Below, piece after piece: positions 33,871-45,789 of a stretch of 64,000 nucleotides of DNA. The stretch is taken from the NCBI RefSeq assembly GCF_002878395.1, contig NW_025881461.1:19599-83598 (forward strand), read 5' to 3'. The position numbers and the translations under genes are program-made. Source of the DNA: Capsicum annuum. Lineage: Eukaryota > Streptophyta > Magnoliopsida > Solanales > Solanaceae. Position 1 is the first letter of the stretch; each line of letters begins with the position of its first letter. The notes beneath the pieces are model-generated. The model saw only the letters and a program-made list of their open reading frames with translations. It did no database searches and had not been told where the DNA came from.

Positions 33871-34874
33871 AATGTTAGTAATAGCCAGTTAAACCCAAGA
33901 AACACTTGATGTCTGTGGAAGAGATGGGTCTAGGCCAGTTTCTTATTGCTTTGATCTTTTGAAGATCGACTCTAATGCCATCATCATAAATAATATGACC
34001 GAGGAAAGCTACTAATCTTAGCCAAATTCACACTTGTTAAATTTCACGAACAACTAGTGATCTCTAAGAGTTTGCAACATGATTCTAAGATGGTTTACAT
34101 GGTCATCCTCACTACGAGAATAGACAAGGATATCATTTATAAAGACCATGAAAAACATGTCCAAGTAATGTTTAAACACTTTGTTCATCAAGTCAATGAA
34201 GGCTGCTGGGGCATTTGTTAGCTCGAAAGACATGACTAGAAATTCAAAGTGACTGTAATGGGTTTTGAAAGCTATTTTTGGAATATCACATTTCCTTAAT
34301 CTAAGCTGGTGATAGCCGAATCTAAGGTCTATCTTAAAAAAGCAACTTGCACCTTGGAGTTAGTTGAGTAAGTCATCAATCCTGGGAAAAGGATATTTGT
34401 TTTTTATTGTGACTTCATTTAGCTGACGGTAGTCAATGCATATTCGGAGAGAGCCATCTTTCTTTCGTACGAATAGGATGGGAGCGCCTTATGGAGAGAC
34501 ACTGGCCTTATGATACCTTTATCTAAGAGATCTTTAAACTGCTCTTTCAACTTCTTAAGCTCGGCTGGAGCCATCTGATTTGGAGGAATGGAGATGGGAT
34601 GGGTATCAGGAAGAAGATCAATACCAAATTTTATTTCTTTGTCGGGAGGTACCCCTAACAAATCTTTAGGAAAAACTTCAGGAAACTCATTGACTACACG
34701 GACTGACTGAACTGTTGGAGTATCAGACTTAGTGTCCTTGACTCGAACTAAGTGGTAAAGTCTCCCCTTTAATATCAACCTTCTGGCCTTAAGATAGGAT
34801 ATGAAATGACTCTTGGGAGATACTAAATTACCTTCCCATTTAAAGACTGGCTCATCAGGAAACTGAAACTTCAC
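33871..34874 (-). pseudogene. Reverse transcriptase relic of element B
   Basis: The linker and first RT blocks are open at 34419-34874 ([10 protein letters not shown]...[17 protein letters not shown]). The palm motif reads FINDILV (codons at minus 34132-34143), so the first Asp of the FIDD box is Asn. Thumb region FVKFNKCEFG is visible near 34030. Several stops and shifts. The catalytic substitution alone would abolish activity. Confidence 0.85.
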
Positions 34875-35206
34875 TATGTGAGTACGACAATCTATAGATG
34901 CATAGCAGGAATGGAACTAATCTATACCTAGAATAATGTCAAAATCGACCATATTTAACTCGAAAAATCGACCATATTTAACTCGATTAAGTCTGCTAAT
35001 ATGATCTTATGAAGAATAATGATAAGATACTTTCTATAGATTTGCTTGGAAATAATTGACTCCCCCACTGGGGTAAAAACTAAGAAAGGCTTAGAAAGCC
35101 TTTCGGGACCTACTCCAAAATTCACTTCAACTAACGGAATTACATAAGAGAGATTTGACCCTGGGTCTAACAACACATAAACATCAAGATGAAAGACACG
35201 AAGCAT
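34875..35206 (-). pseudogene. Protease relic of element B with internal tandem duplication
   Basis: LLDPGSNLSYVIPLVEV carries the active-site motif with Ala changed to Ser. Near 34942-34986 a block of about 23 bp (CGACCATATTTAACTCG with flanks) is directly duplicated, breaking the frame just before the DFDVI-type motif. Confidence 0.82.
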
Positions 35207-36431
35207 ACCGGTAACAACATCTGGAGAACTCTCCTGCTCCTAATGGGATGGTAAAGCATAGAACTGATTCTGGCACTGACCGCCACCGATATTAAATGAT
35301 GCACCCTGTAGAGAGGATGGACGACCCATAGAGGCTGGTGCACTAGTAGACTGAGTCTGAGGATGAACATTTCAGTTTTCCTTCTTAGTATACGGGCACT
35401 CTTTGATCCTGTGACCCAACTTACCATATCCATAACAACCTTTCTATCGTAACAAACACTCACCAGGATGATTCTTACCACACTTAGCACATTTCAGATA
35501 ATTGGGCCTTCCATCCACACTACTCTGAGACTTGGAAATAGAAGTCCTACCCCACTGCTCCTGCTTGGTTTTGGGTACGGGGGCACTGGCTGAAGATTGC
35601 GCTGGCATATAAGAGTGACCCTAAAACTGTGAATGATTTCCCTCTCCATACTTTGTTTGTCCGTGGTCAAAATATTCAGTCCTAGCCTTCTTATTTTTCC
35701 TCTCTTTCCTCTTCAATTTTTCTACCTTAATATATTAGGCATGAGTCATCAGCCTAGAAAGATCCATATCCCCAATAAGCATGGTAGTCCTACACTCTTT
35801 GACTACCAAACCAGATACTCCAGTAGAAACTTACTCATATTCGATCTAGGATCAACTATCAAGTTGAGAGCATACTTAGACAAATGGTTGAACTTGAGGC
35901 AGTACTCTTTCACTATTATCGATCCTTACCTTAGGTTCATGAACTCCTCAATCTTAGCTTCTCTCAGCTCACACAGAAAGAACCTATCTAGAAATGCATC
36001 CTAAAATACCTGGCAACTCATGGGAGCTGCATTCTCACCCCTACCATTCTTTCACATAACCACCCAATCATAAGCAACATCCTTCATCTTGTAGGATGCC
36101 AATTCTACACTCTCCTTCTCAGTAACATGCATAATTTAGGTGATATTTTTCACCTCATCTAGGTATAGCTATGGGTCCTCACCCACTTTTGACCGAAAGA
36201 ATTCAGGTGGATTCATTCTCATAAAGTAAAAAATTCTGGCTGCAGCTAAATCACTATTCTGCTGAAGGGCGATAGCAGCCTGATGGTTGCCCTGAACATG
36301 GCATTCACAGCTTGAGCCAACACCTGAAAAATAGCCCAAAATTCAGCATGGGACACATTCTCATTCAAGGGATCAGCAGGCTGGGGTGGCTATTTATTAT
36401 TTTTTTGTGCATTAGCTCAGTGACGAGGCAT
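35207..36431 (-). pseudogene. gag relic of element B
   Basis: Starts at ATG (minus, 36429-36431) with MPRH, then a stop. The capsid region is degraded across 35600-36300. The paired zinc knuckle CAKCGKNHPGEC and CYGYGKLGHRIKECP lies near 35385-35495, with the second Cys of the second knuckle lost. The plus-strand ORF at 35633-36004 is a shadow. Confidence 0.8.
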
Positions 36432-36618
36432 ATTCTATCACATAAAACCACAAGTTAAAAGCAAATAGAGACTGTAAGCACGATAGATCATGAAAGAAAA
36501 GGATAAGTTCCTAAATTGTTCTGTAGCCTCTTGCTCATAAATATGGTGCACTTCACACCCATGATCAAGACTCTACGTGATGTGGCTTATCTAACTCCCT
36601 AGGGCTCTTTAAACCTTA

Positions 36619-36631
36619 GGCTCTGATAACA
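36619..36631 (-). promoter_or_regulatory. Primer-binding site of element B
   Basis: The minus strand reads TGTTATCAGAGCC, one base off the initiator-Met site, 4 bases from the LTR. Confidence 0.88.
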
Positions 36632-36635
36632 AGTT

Positions 36636-39074
36636 TGCAATGCCTCAAAAATGAGTCCCATAACGCAACACGATGCTCCAAACTACAAGTAGTCCTGAGC
36701 TAACCCTGCAAGCCTGTTGCTTATTCTAAAACTCAAAATAAAGGGAATCTAAGAATGTAAAACACTGAAATACCAAATCTATTATCTGAACAGGACTGAA
36801 TTTAATGAACATAATGTCTAAAATTATTTAACTAGGAAGTCTGAACAATCAACATTGTGGGTCTAAAATGTATCTAATAGTCAGACAAGCCTCCAACACT
36901 ACTAACGAGATAATCACTGGAACAGACCCCCAGCTGACTCAAACTAACTGAGAACAACTGAATAAACTACTCTATAAAGTTGGAAATCTAAACAATTGGG
37001 TCCCTGAACTATGAGGACTCACCAACTATTAGGATGCAGATAGGGATGCTCGCGGTCAATCACGTGGCTGGAACTGAGCACCTGAACCTACATTATTAAA
37101 TAATGTAGCACACAGACATATATGTGGATCAGTACTTTTGGAATGTATTAAGCATGTGGGGGTGAATGCACTAGTAAAATAGTATCTGATAGTACATATA
37201 ACTTGTAAATAATGTATGTTGAGTGTAAATGACTCACATTGGTTTGAAGAATGTAAAAGCTGTGAAATATAAATATACTTTTAATAAAGCATAAAGACAG
37301 TCTTTGTGAGCCATCAAACATAGTTCTAAAAGCAGTACTTTTACTCTTTCAATTAATGGAATAAGTAGGACTGAAGTTAGGTCTGTTTTCAAATCATGCA
37401 GGATAAGTGTAAAAAGGACTCACCTTTATATCTATAAACTGAAAACTGAAATCTCATAGCAAATATCTTATGTAAAACAATATCTGAAATAAATTGTGAG
37501 CCTTTACACTTAGTTTCTAAAAGTTGTTCTGTTATTCTGTCTTAGGACTTAGGGAGAATCTTCTAACCGACATACACCATGTGAGCTATCACGATGTCAA
37601 ATGTCTAGTTCCCCTAAGGGGAAAACCTCACGTTAGGAAGAGGTGTCATACTCTTACCAAGGAGTATAACCTGAGCTAAGTGATCACAATCAGTATCTTT
37701 ATCCATATAAATGGGAATAATCTAAATATGTACCTACGTTGGCTCGTAGTTCTGGGGCATGTCAACTAGGACACATACCTAACTCGGTGCTAAATACTAC
37801 TCCCTTTAATCTGTATGCTCATTCTGTAGAAAATCCACTTTAAAACTAGCATAATGGTTTATAATGAAAACTAGTTATGCATCTATTTACTTTAAACTGT
37901 AATCAAAGCTGTGAAGTAGATTCCATATCTTACCCGAGGATCAAATGATCAAATCTTGTTCAAAATCTGAATATAAACTAATCATAGGGTGCTTAAACAT
38001 CATCTTTCTTGAAATATCAAGATTTAAACTTGGGGTTTCAAACCCATTTTTAAAACTCATGTCAAATCACTACGAACTTCATGCTCAATAATAATAATCT
38101 TGAAATACTTTAACAATTCTAATCATGATAATGAAATTCAATTCTTAATATATGAAATCAAATCACATGCATGAATTTGTGAACGTAGTTATGCAATTCA
38201 ACACTTAAATCACTTGTAACATCATAAACTTTAAACAATGATAATTGTGTATGAACCCTAAATTGAAACTCATGTAAATTCATGTAGATTCAACTTTAAA
38301 AACTAGTTTTGGGCACAAGGATGAAAGAAGTATCCTTGTTCATAACCCCACATACCTTATTTGATTAATTGGATGAAGAAGCTTGAATTTTTGGATCCCT
38401 AATGATATTCTTGAAGTTATTGAACCCAAAAACTTGAATTCTTGGTTGTTTTGAAAGAGGAATGGTGAAACTTTGGATTTTTTGGATTTAAAATTGAAGC
38501 CTTACGATTTCTTGGAGAGAAATTTTGGTGAGGAATGAGTGTATTTTGCTTAGAATAGAGTTAAATCTTCTATTTATATGACTTGGGGCGGGGGAAAATG
38601 ATAAGACTACCCTTGGGAGATTAAAATTCATAACTGGAACCTGGTTCAGACCCTCAACGCGACGCGCCAAGGCTATCATCATGATTTCCATCGTGATGTG
38701 GTGCAATCACGATGACTTAATGGAATCAGACAATTTCCTATTTGCCCTTCACTGCGGCATAGTGGCTCCTTCACTGCTATACTCACCACGATGCGTTCTA
38801 ATCACAGTGAGCTGCTATTTGGGAAATTCAAACATGGTCCAAACCCCATCTAAAAAATCCAAATCTTACCTGAGACATGTTACTTAAACCCCTGAACATG
38901 AATTAACTCAAAAACCATTATCTCGAAGCCCGGAAGGTCAACTTAAAAATCCTCAAAGTTAAAGGGAGTGAAAAAGTAACTAAGTCCCTCAATACTTAGT
39001 CTTATTTTCAAGTTCTAATTACCTTAAACAAGTACTAGGGGCTGAGCTGAACTAGGAACGTACGAGGTATTAGA
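36636..39074 (-). repeat. 5' LTR of element B
   Basis: Plus-strand start TGCAATGCCTC and end GAGGTATTAGA (terminal CA decayed to GA). It aligns along its length with 29130-31562. Confidence 0.9.
37088..37108 (-). other. Conserved LTR stem-loop, element B 5' LTR copy
   Basis: Stems CTACATTA/TAATGTAG, loop of 5, 21 nt overall, followed by GCACACAGACATAT. Confidence 0.7.
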
Positions 39075-40967
39075 CCGACTGACTATTGAAACTGAATTAA
39101 AGTAAACATAAATGGTCCTCGAAATATGAGGACTCACCACTGCTACTGCTGCTAATGAGCTGAGAGGTCTAGGTATGGTCAGGAACCTAAGCATCCAAAC
39201 CTATGATATAATATATCATAGCACAAGAAACGAGTATGCGGTCATTACTTTGAATGTACTGGTATGCTAAATAGGGTTATGCTAATATGCATGGGATCAT
39301 GTACATGAAGAATAACTGACTGAATAAATAATATGAGATATCTAATACGTAGTATGCGTGAAATCTTTAAAATCTAAGAGTGTATAACCAAGCATATAAC
39401 AAGATACTGAAATAGTCCATAAACTAAAATCACTGAAATCCGGTAACGATAACTGATAATTGTATGCTATGGTTAATACAAACCTGAACTGAATTATCTG
39501 AAGACTAAATGAGACTGTGGGAGCTACATATAACCGACATGCCCCAATATATATAATTAGGGTCCAACCTATAACCCTAGTTAGAAGGGTGTCAGTATCG
39601 TGTCACGGGTACTAATACTGGCTATGTGGATCCACTATCTGATGTCCCGAAGGACGAGGGTATCATGCCTAACTGACGGGGGACCCCTCAAAGTCTATGG
39701 TAACACCGTAGGTCTAGAACCTAGGGACTGATACTAATGCCTCATGCCTAATTGACGGGGGAGTCTCCATCCATAGATTCACTCGGTGCTAAGTGTTACT
39801 CCCAACTGAAGACACTAATTCTATGACTGACCATACTAACCAATTGAAGGATAATGATTATGGTTTGTATGAGATCATTCTACAAATACTGAAACTATGT
39901 AAATAGCTAAATTTTTGGGTATTCATAACCCCCAGGACTCGATAGAAATATCAATAGGGACACATGAAAGTATTTGAGACCATAATGAGTAGCATTATTT
40001 CCAAAATCATCCCTTAGGCATTTCATTAAACACTTGAGGATTATAAGTTTAAGCATGAAAATAGTTTAACACATGTGCTAGTAATATAAATTCAACACTA
40101 AAATTATGGGTTAAGGATTTAACATGAAATTCTCATCCTTCAAACATGTCAAAATCTAATTTCAAAGAAAAACACATGTAAACATGACATAAGCTCAAAA
40201 TTCATTGGAGTTCATGGATGTAATTCGTGCTAACATGTAAAAATCATGATTTTAAACTTAAAAATGAATTTTTAGACTCCATGAGTGAAAAGGACCTGTG
40301 GATGAACATTGAACATACCTTAATTGAAGAATTTACAAAAGTTCTTGGTGATTTTCTTGAAGCTTGATCTTGAATCTTGAAGGGGCTAGGGCTTGTTCTT
40401 GAGACAGAATGATTTGAATTTTGAGCGAATTGTGAAAAATAAGGCAATAATACTATTTTGGGACATAAACCCGTGTTAAAGTAAGGGGAAAAGATGAGAC
40501 TACCCTTAGGAAATTAAAATTCATAACTGGAACCCGAAATTGACCTTTATCGTGATGCGCCAAGGCTGTCATCACAATTTCCACTCTGATGTTGTGCAAT
40601 CACGGTGACTTATTGGAATCTGACAATTGTGATTTAGAATTTCACTGTGACGCGGTGAAGTGACCACCGCTATAGCCACCGTGATGCACCACAATCGCGG
40701 TGAGCTGTTGTTTTTGAAATCCAAACATAGTCCAAACCTCTTCCGAAAAATCTAAAACTTACCCAAGACATGCTACTCACACCCCTGAACATGAATCAAC
40801 TCAAAAACTTACGTCTCGAAGTCGGGAAGGTCACTTTAAAAATCAAAAAAGTTAAGAGGACAAAGAATGAAACTAAGTCTCCAACACTCAGCCAAATTTT
40901 CAGGTTCTAAGCCTCTTGTACACGTACTATGGGCTGAATTGAGCTAAGATAATTATAGGGTATTACA
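39075..40967 (-). repeat. 5' LTR of element C, 5'-terminal part (1893 bp)
   Basis: Continues LTR C after the element B insertion. Total LTR C is about 2.2 kb. It ends GGGTATTACA on the plus strand. It contains the GCGCCAAGGCT...GTGCAATCACGGTGA U3-like block (about 40555-40615) that is also in LTR B. Confidence 0.87.
39201..39221 (-). other. Conserved LTR stem-loop, element C copy
   Basis: Stems CTATGATAT/ATATCATAG, 21 nt overall, followed by GCACAAGA. Confidence 0.7.
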
Positions 40968-42540
40968 CTAATATGGTTGCAGATGCCTTGAGCTGAAAGT
41001 TGACTAGCATGGGTAGCTTGGCACATCTTTTAACCAGGGAAGAATTTGGCCTTAGAGGTACAGTCTTTATCTAACCAGATAGTTAGGCTTAATATTTTGA
41101 CACTGGCATGTTTTGGTATTTGTGGATGCTAGATCTTCTTTGATGAAGCAGATTCGAGCTCATCGGTTTGATGATGTTATATTTGAGGTTGAATTAACAT
41201 AAAGTCTTGAGTGGGGAGGCTAAGGAAGCCTCACTTGATTCAGATGGAATTTTGAAGATTGGGGGCTGAGTTTGTATGCCGAGAGTGGGTTACTATATTA
41301 GGTTGATCTTTGAGGAGGACCATTGTTCTAGATATTTTATCTATCTAGGTGTGACTAAACACTATTAGTGGGGTGGTATGAGGTGAGATATGGCATATTT
41401 TATGGCTCATTGCCTATATTGTCAGCATGTGGTGGTCGAGCATATGAGACCCAGTGGATTGCTTCAGAGTGGAAGTGGGAATAGATCACTATGGACTTTT
41501 TGACTGGTTTACCTTATACATCTTATGGTTCTGAGAGTGGTTATCATGGATCGATTAACCAAGTTAGCTTATTTTATTTTGGTTTGGGTCTCATTCAGTG
41601 CTGAGAGGTTACCCCCATCTTTATTTGTAAGATTGTGCGTCTGCATGGTACGTCGGTGTCCATTATTTTTTATCGAGGTTTTGTGTTCACATCTTACTTT
41701 TGGAAGACTTTTCAGGATGAGTTGGGTACTCAGTTGATCTTAGCATAACATTTTACCCCAGATCAATGGCCTGTCAGAGCGGACTATCCAAGTTTTGGAG
41801 GATGCTCCACGCATGCGTGATGGATTTTGGTGGCTAGTGGGAGCCGCTTTTGGCTTTAGCAGAGTTTGCATAAAATAATAGCTACTATTCCAGTATTGAT
41901 ATGGATCCTTTTAAGGCATTTTATGGTAGGCGTTGTCGTTCCCCAATGGGTAAGTTTAATATTTCAGAGGTGATACCTTGAGGTACAGAATTGCTTCATG
42001 AGTCTTTGGTCAAAGTTTGGATCATTCAGGATAAACTTCGAGCATCTCAGAGAAGGCAAAAGTGTTATGCTAATCTTAGACTTCATGCCTTGAGATTTGG
42101 TGTTGGTGATCGTGTTTTTCTTTGAGTTTCACCCATGAATGGTGTGATGAGGTTTGGGAAGAGAGGCAAGTTTAGCCCCAGGTACATTGGTCCATTTGAG
42201 ATTCTTTAAACTGTTGGTGATGTATCTTATGAGTTGGATTTGCCCCCTAATCTATCAGTTGTTCATCCAATTTTTCATGTTTTTATGCTTCGTTGTTATA
42301 TTCCTGATGAGTCTTATGTCATTTATTGGGAGTCAATTTAATTAGATGAGCAGTTGTCCTTTGTTGAGGAGCCAGTTTCTATTTTTGCTAATGATGTTAG
42401 GCAGCTGCGCTCTAGAGTGACCCATGTGGTTAAGTTCCAATAGCGACATCGTCCTATAGATGAGGCTACTTGTGAGGTTGAGTTTGATATGCATAGTTAT
42501 TATCCCATATCGTTATTGATTTAGGTATTTCTTTTGCCTT
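40968..42540 (+). pseudogene. RNase H end and integrase relic of element F
   Basis: Begins abruptly with VADALS, the RNase H/integrase linker, immediately after LTR C. Integrase pieces follow: MAYFMAHCLYCQHVVVEH (zinc-binding CxxC, near 41390), VIMDRLTKLAYFI near 41545, TSYFW-like sequence near 41690, and the GPFEIL module near 42190. The FHVFMLR-type end and chromodomain-like region run to about 42540. Many stops and shifts. The plus orientation is opposite to elements B, C and E. Confidence 0.8.
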
Positions 42541-42576
42541 AGTTTGAAGACGAACTAGATTTTTAGTGATGGATGA

Positions 42577-45461
42577 TGTAACGACCTAAAAATTTGATGA
42601 AATATGTGAAATTTGTGATTTTGTATGATTTGACTATTTTACCTCTTTATAGTTCCATTGTGATATTTCTGGGGTGTGGGAGTGATTGGCATGTTTTTCG
42701 ATGCATTTTGGTATCATTTATGTGATATTGTAGTTCTTGATTGATTCGAGAGCCTTATTTTGGACTTATATGGATATCTTTTGATACGTGCAATGGATGG
42801 CCAAACGGACTGCGCCAGTAGCTCCAAAATACCAATTTTAAGCTAAGTAGACCTTTGGTTTGGATCCTGATGCATCCGAACTCATTTCGACATATTGATC
42901 GAAAAGTTGGAAAATTAGAAAAATGAGTGTGGGACCCATATTTGGTCGAAACGACCTCGAATGGAAAATCCGACTTTTCCATCAGATCTAGAATATTAAT
43001 TTTAGGGTGTTAGCATATTTGGAATGATTTTACGGCTTTTAAATCTCATTTCGACCCTCAGTTTGGAAAATTATGATTTCGGGTTTCGGGGGTCAACTTT
43101 AAGAAAATGATATTTTTTTCGATAATCTGACTTCGCCAACGCGTTCGGAACATCCAGTTTAGTATGGTTGCATAGTTTTTCTGTATATATCATACTCCGA
43201 ACGAATTTTGGGCAAACCATTGAATTCCGGATTGGACTTAAAAATGAAAAATCTGGTGCAAATTGCAGTTTTGGGTATAAAAATATTTTTTCACCTCTTT
43301 TTGGCCCATTTTGTTCATTTTTCATCTTGTCTCTTGGGAGTTAAACCCTACAATAGTGGGGGGCTTAAAATTAAAGTTTGTGAGTTCTTCGAAAGCTAGA
43401 TTAGCACCTATTTCTTGGTCTTATTACGAATTTAAGGTAAGAATTCACCATTTTCTTAGTAATTTCTTGATTAATTTCTCTAAACCCCCAAAATCCTAGG
43501 GCTTGATTTTAAACCCCAATTTCATTTCATTTCACTTGAATAATATTTTTATCTTATAATTACTAGTTTGTCTTCAATTTAACCTTTAAAACAAGTATGA
43601 TTCTTGATTTTAACCCGAATTTCAAAGATTTTATCAGGTAAAACTTAAAAATGGTTTTTCTTCGATTTGAACCTTGTTTTTAACTTGATTTAACTTAGCT
43701 TTTCAGCTATGGGTTCCTAAAACTATGAGGAACATATTTTGAAGTAAAGTTCCAATTTTGCCCTTTTTTAAAAAAAAAACATTTCAGGGGTCTGTTTGGA
43801 CCCCAAACCAAAATTAGTCGATGTGAGTGTCATTGATTTTATTTTAACATGTAAATTTCATATTTAATGTTTTTAGTAGAGTTTGAGATTGGTCGTTATA
43901 AGTAAGGTCGTTGGTTCAAAGTGTAGTGGACCGATTTTGGCTTTTGAAGTAGGTTATGGCTTAACTCTTTCAGACTGGGATGGGTAGTAAATGATGATAC
44001 AAAATGCATGTTAAGGGTGGGAACTAATCATGAAAATCGCTACTTATGTGTTGTGCTCGTGTAGGGGCCTATATGTGATGTAATTATCAAAATTGTGTTA
44101 TTATGTGATATGTGTGATCGTGTGGGGTCCTATATGATATTAATAGCCTTGAATACATATGAATAATTGTATTACATTGTTAAGATGCTTAATATGGTAC
44201 CATTGGTGTATTGTGATTATATCCATACTTTATTTGGCATATGAGACATGTGAAAATTCGTGGATGAAACTGAAATAGTGAGTGGATATTGGCTCACATG
44301 GTTGTGGAAATATATCATTATAGTTAGTTGTGAAATACTCATTGTGATTGGTTGTGAGCATTACATCCTCATATCATGCTCATTCATGAAATATTGGTAC
44401 AACTGTGGCAACATCTGAGAAACACTGGCAACACCTTTTTAAAACCCTCCCCGAGAGATGTGTCGGGGAGGAAATATTGTAAAACTTTATAAAACCCTTT
44501 TTGAGGGATGTTCCAAAAAGGAGATATGATATATGTGAATTGTATACGGGTTGACGAACCACCCATGGGTCCTGCATTGGGAGGCTTGCCTCCGTAGGTG
44601 TATACAGGGATTGTGCGATGATTTTGGCGATTGTACGATGACCTCGTGCATCATCATCATCATCATTATCATATACATTGCACTTACTTTATTGTGTTAT
44701 GATATGTTGTATTGTCATATTGACTTGTCATCTATGTATTTATCGTATCTTTTTTTAACTTGTATTTGATGATCTTGTATATATATGTTCCCCCTTATTC
44801 TTCTTATATATGATATAATACATATTTTTATTCTATTTTGCTGTAATATTGTAATATTTGTGAGATATATTAGAACTGTTAGTGCAATCAGTGTGGGCTA
44901 CCGTTAAGGGATATTTTTTTATTGCAGGTGACGTGCCCTTAGTGTATATTTTGTATGCTTTATTTACTACTTTTCTTGGTCGGCCTATGATACCTACTGA
45001 ATACAAGTGGACAGTACTCATGCTTACTGCTCCCTTTCGGTGCAGGTCCTAGCTCGAGTGCACCTCAACTTGATTAACTCAAGCAATTATTGGAGCTTCC
45101 AAGGTAGAGGTTGGACATTCATGTTTCCAAAGTTCACCTCTATCTTTTTACAATAGTTATGTCTTTATTAGTATTCAGAGACAGATATTATTCTTTTGTG
45201 GTTATTTTTTTGATGTATTTGAATCTTGAATTGTATCAGTAATTCTTACACTATTGACACCTCATTTTGGGCATGATTGGTATTTTGGATAACTTCTTTC
45301 CGCATTATTATGATTACTTATATGGTTCAACTTTATTCTAGAAGCCTTATCTTGGGATATTTCTATCTTTTCCTCTTTTCGTATCAGTTTGGGTGATAGG
45401 CTTACCTATCACGGTATGCCACGACAAGTGCTATCATGACCCTTGTTTTTGGGTTGTAACA
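42577..45461 (+). repeat. 3' LTR of element F
   Basis: The 2885-bp unit starts TGTAACGACCTAAA and ends GGGTTGTAACA. The start matches the 23498-23567 fragment. A (CAT)n-like tract lies near 44650-44670. ORFs inside are not recognised as genes. Confidence 0.85.
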
Positions 45462-45775
45462 CAAACTCAAACACCATAATAGCATGAAAACATGGAAATG
45501 ATTTGATTGTCATTTACCGCACGTACATGTTTTTTGCATCTTATTAATAATTTTCTTATTACTACTCTTTTCATGGTGGGAGTTGAATTTCCTAACCTTA
45601 AATATGTTATCTGCCACAAGATAATCTCTAATAGTATGCATCGATGCCTTTTTCATGCAATCCTCTAATTTTTTGAAAGAATTTGACATCTATTTTTATT
45701 TGACAATTAGTAGTTGTTTTGCATGTTTTTGTATCTAAACAAAATGATCCACAATCATACTGTAAGATATTTTGA
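45462..45775 (-). pseudogene. MULE transposase relic, SWIM zinc-finger region (right of element F)
   Basis: The minus-strand reading from about 45690 includes KASMHTIRDYLVADNIFKVR and then KMQKTCTCGK. After a one-base shift it gives PCFHAIMVFEF. CTCG...PCxHA is the SWIM finger CxC-n-CxH typical of MuDR/MULE transposases (CTC codons near 45519-45527, CxH near 45484-45492). Continuation past the element F insertion is at 23497. The DDE catalytic domain upstream is absent, cut off at about 45785 where LTR G begins. Confidence 0.8.
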
Positions 45776-45789
45776 CCAGTACAGTCACT

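Larger units (their letters stand above)
29130..39074 (-). mobile_element. Full-length Ty3/gypsy element B, nested in the LTR of element C
   Basis: Two LTRs of about 2.43 kb (36636-39074 is 5', 29130-31562 is 3') enclose PBS, gag, protease, RT, RNase H, integrase, chromodomain-like tail and polypurine tract, in that order on the minus strand. Flanks CCGAA (29125-29129) and CCGAC (39075-39079) are a 4-of-5 duplication. Outside them the two halves of LTR C join. The domain order with integrase after RNase H is that of Ty3/gypsy chromoviruses (Tekay/Del-like by impression). Numerous stops, a D-to-N change in RT and one in integrase mean it cannot move by itself. Confidence 0.88.
23568..40967 (-). 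mobile_element. Ty3/gypsy element C (3'-truncated), nested in F
   Basis: The minus strand from 40967 reads 5' LTR (interrupted by element B), PBS, gag (interrupted by solo LTR D), protease and RT. It stops at about 23568 within the RT/RNase H junction. RNase H, integrase and the 3' LTR are missing. The right end TGTAATACCC (minus) abuts the RNase H of F (VADALS). C therefore inserted there, and the later deletion removed its 3' half with F's left half. It is closely related to element E. Confidence 0.8.
23498..45461 (+). mobile_element. Ty3/gypsy element F, outer shell of a nested stack, largely deleted
   Basis: The left end is a 70-bp start of LTR F (TGTAACGACCTA...). The right end is a complete LTR F. 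Flanking 5-bp repeats are CAAAT (23493-23497) and CAAAC (45462-45466). A MULE transposase relic is continuous across the outer borders, independently confirming one insertion event. What remains of F between the borders is the end of RNase H through integrase (40968-42576). Element C occupies the rest. Most of F's 5' LTR, gag and RT are gone. Confidence 0.75.

Noticed and set aside
35633..36004. 123-codon plus-strand ORF
   Set aside because: Antisense shadow of the gag of element B, which runs on the minus strand with recognised motifs.
44640..44675. (CAT)n tract in LTR F as a regulatory repeat
   Set aside because: Short low-complexity run within an LTR, with nothing to indicate a function.
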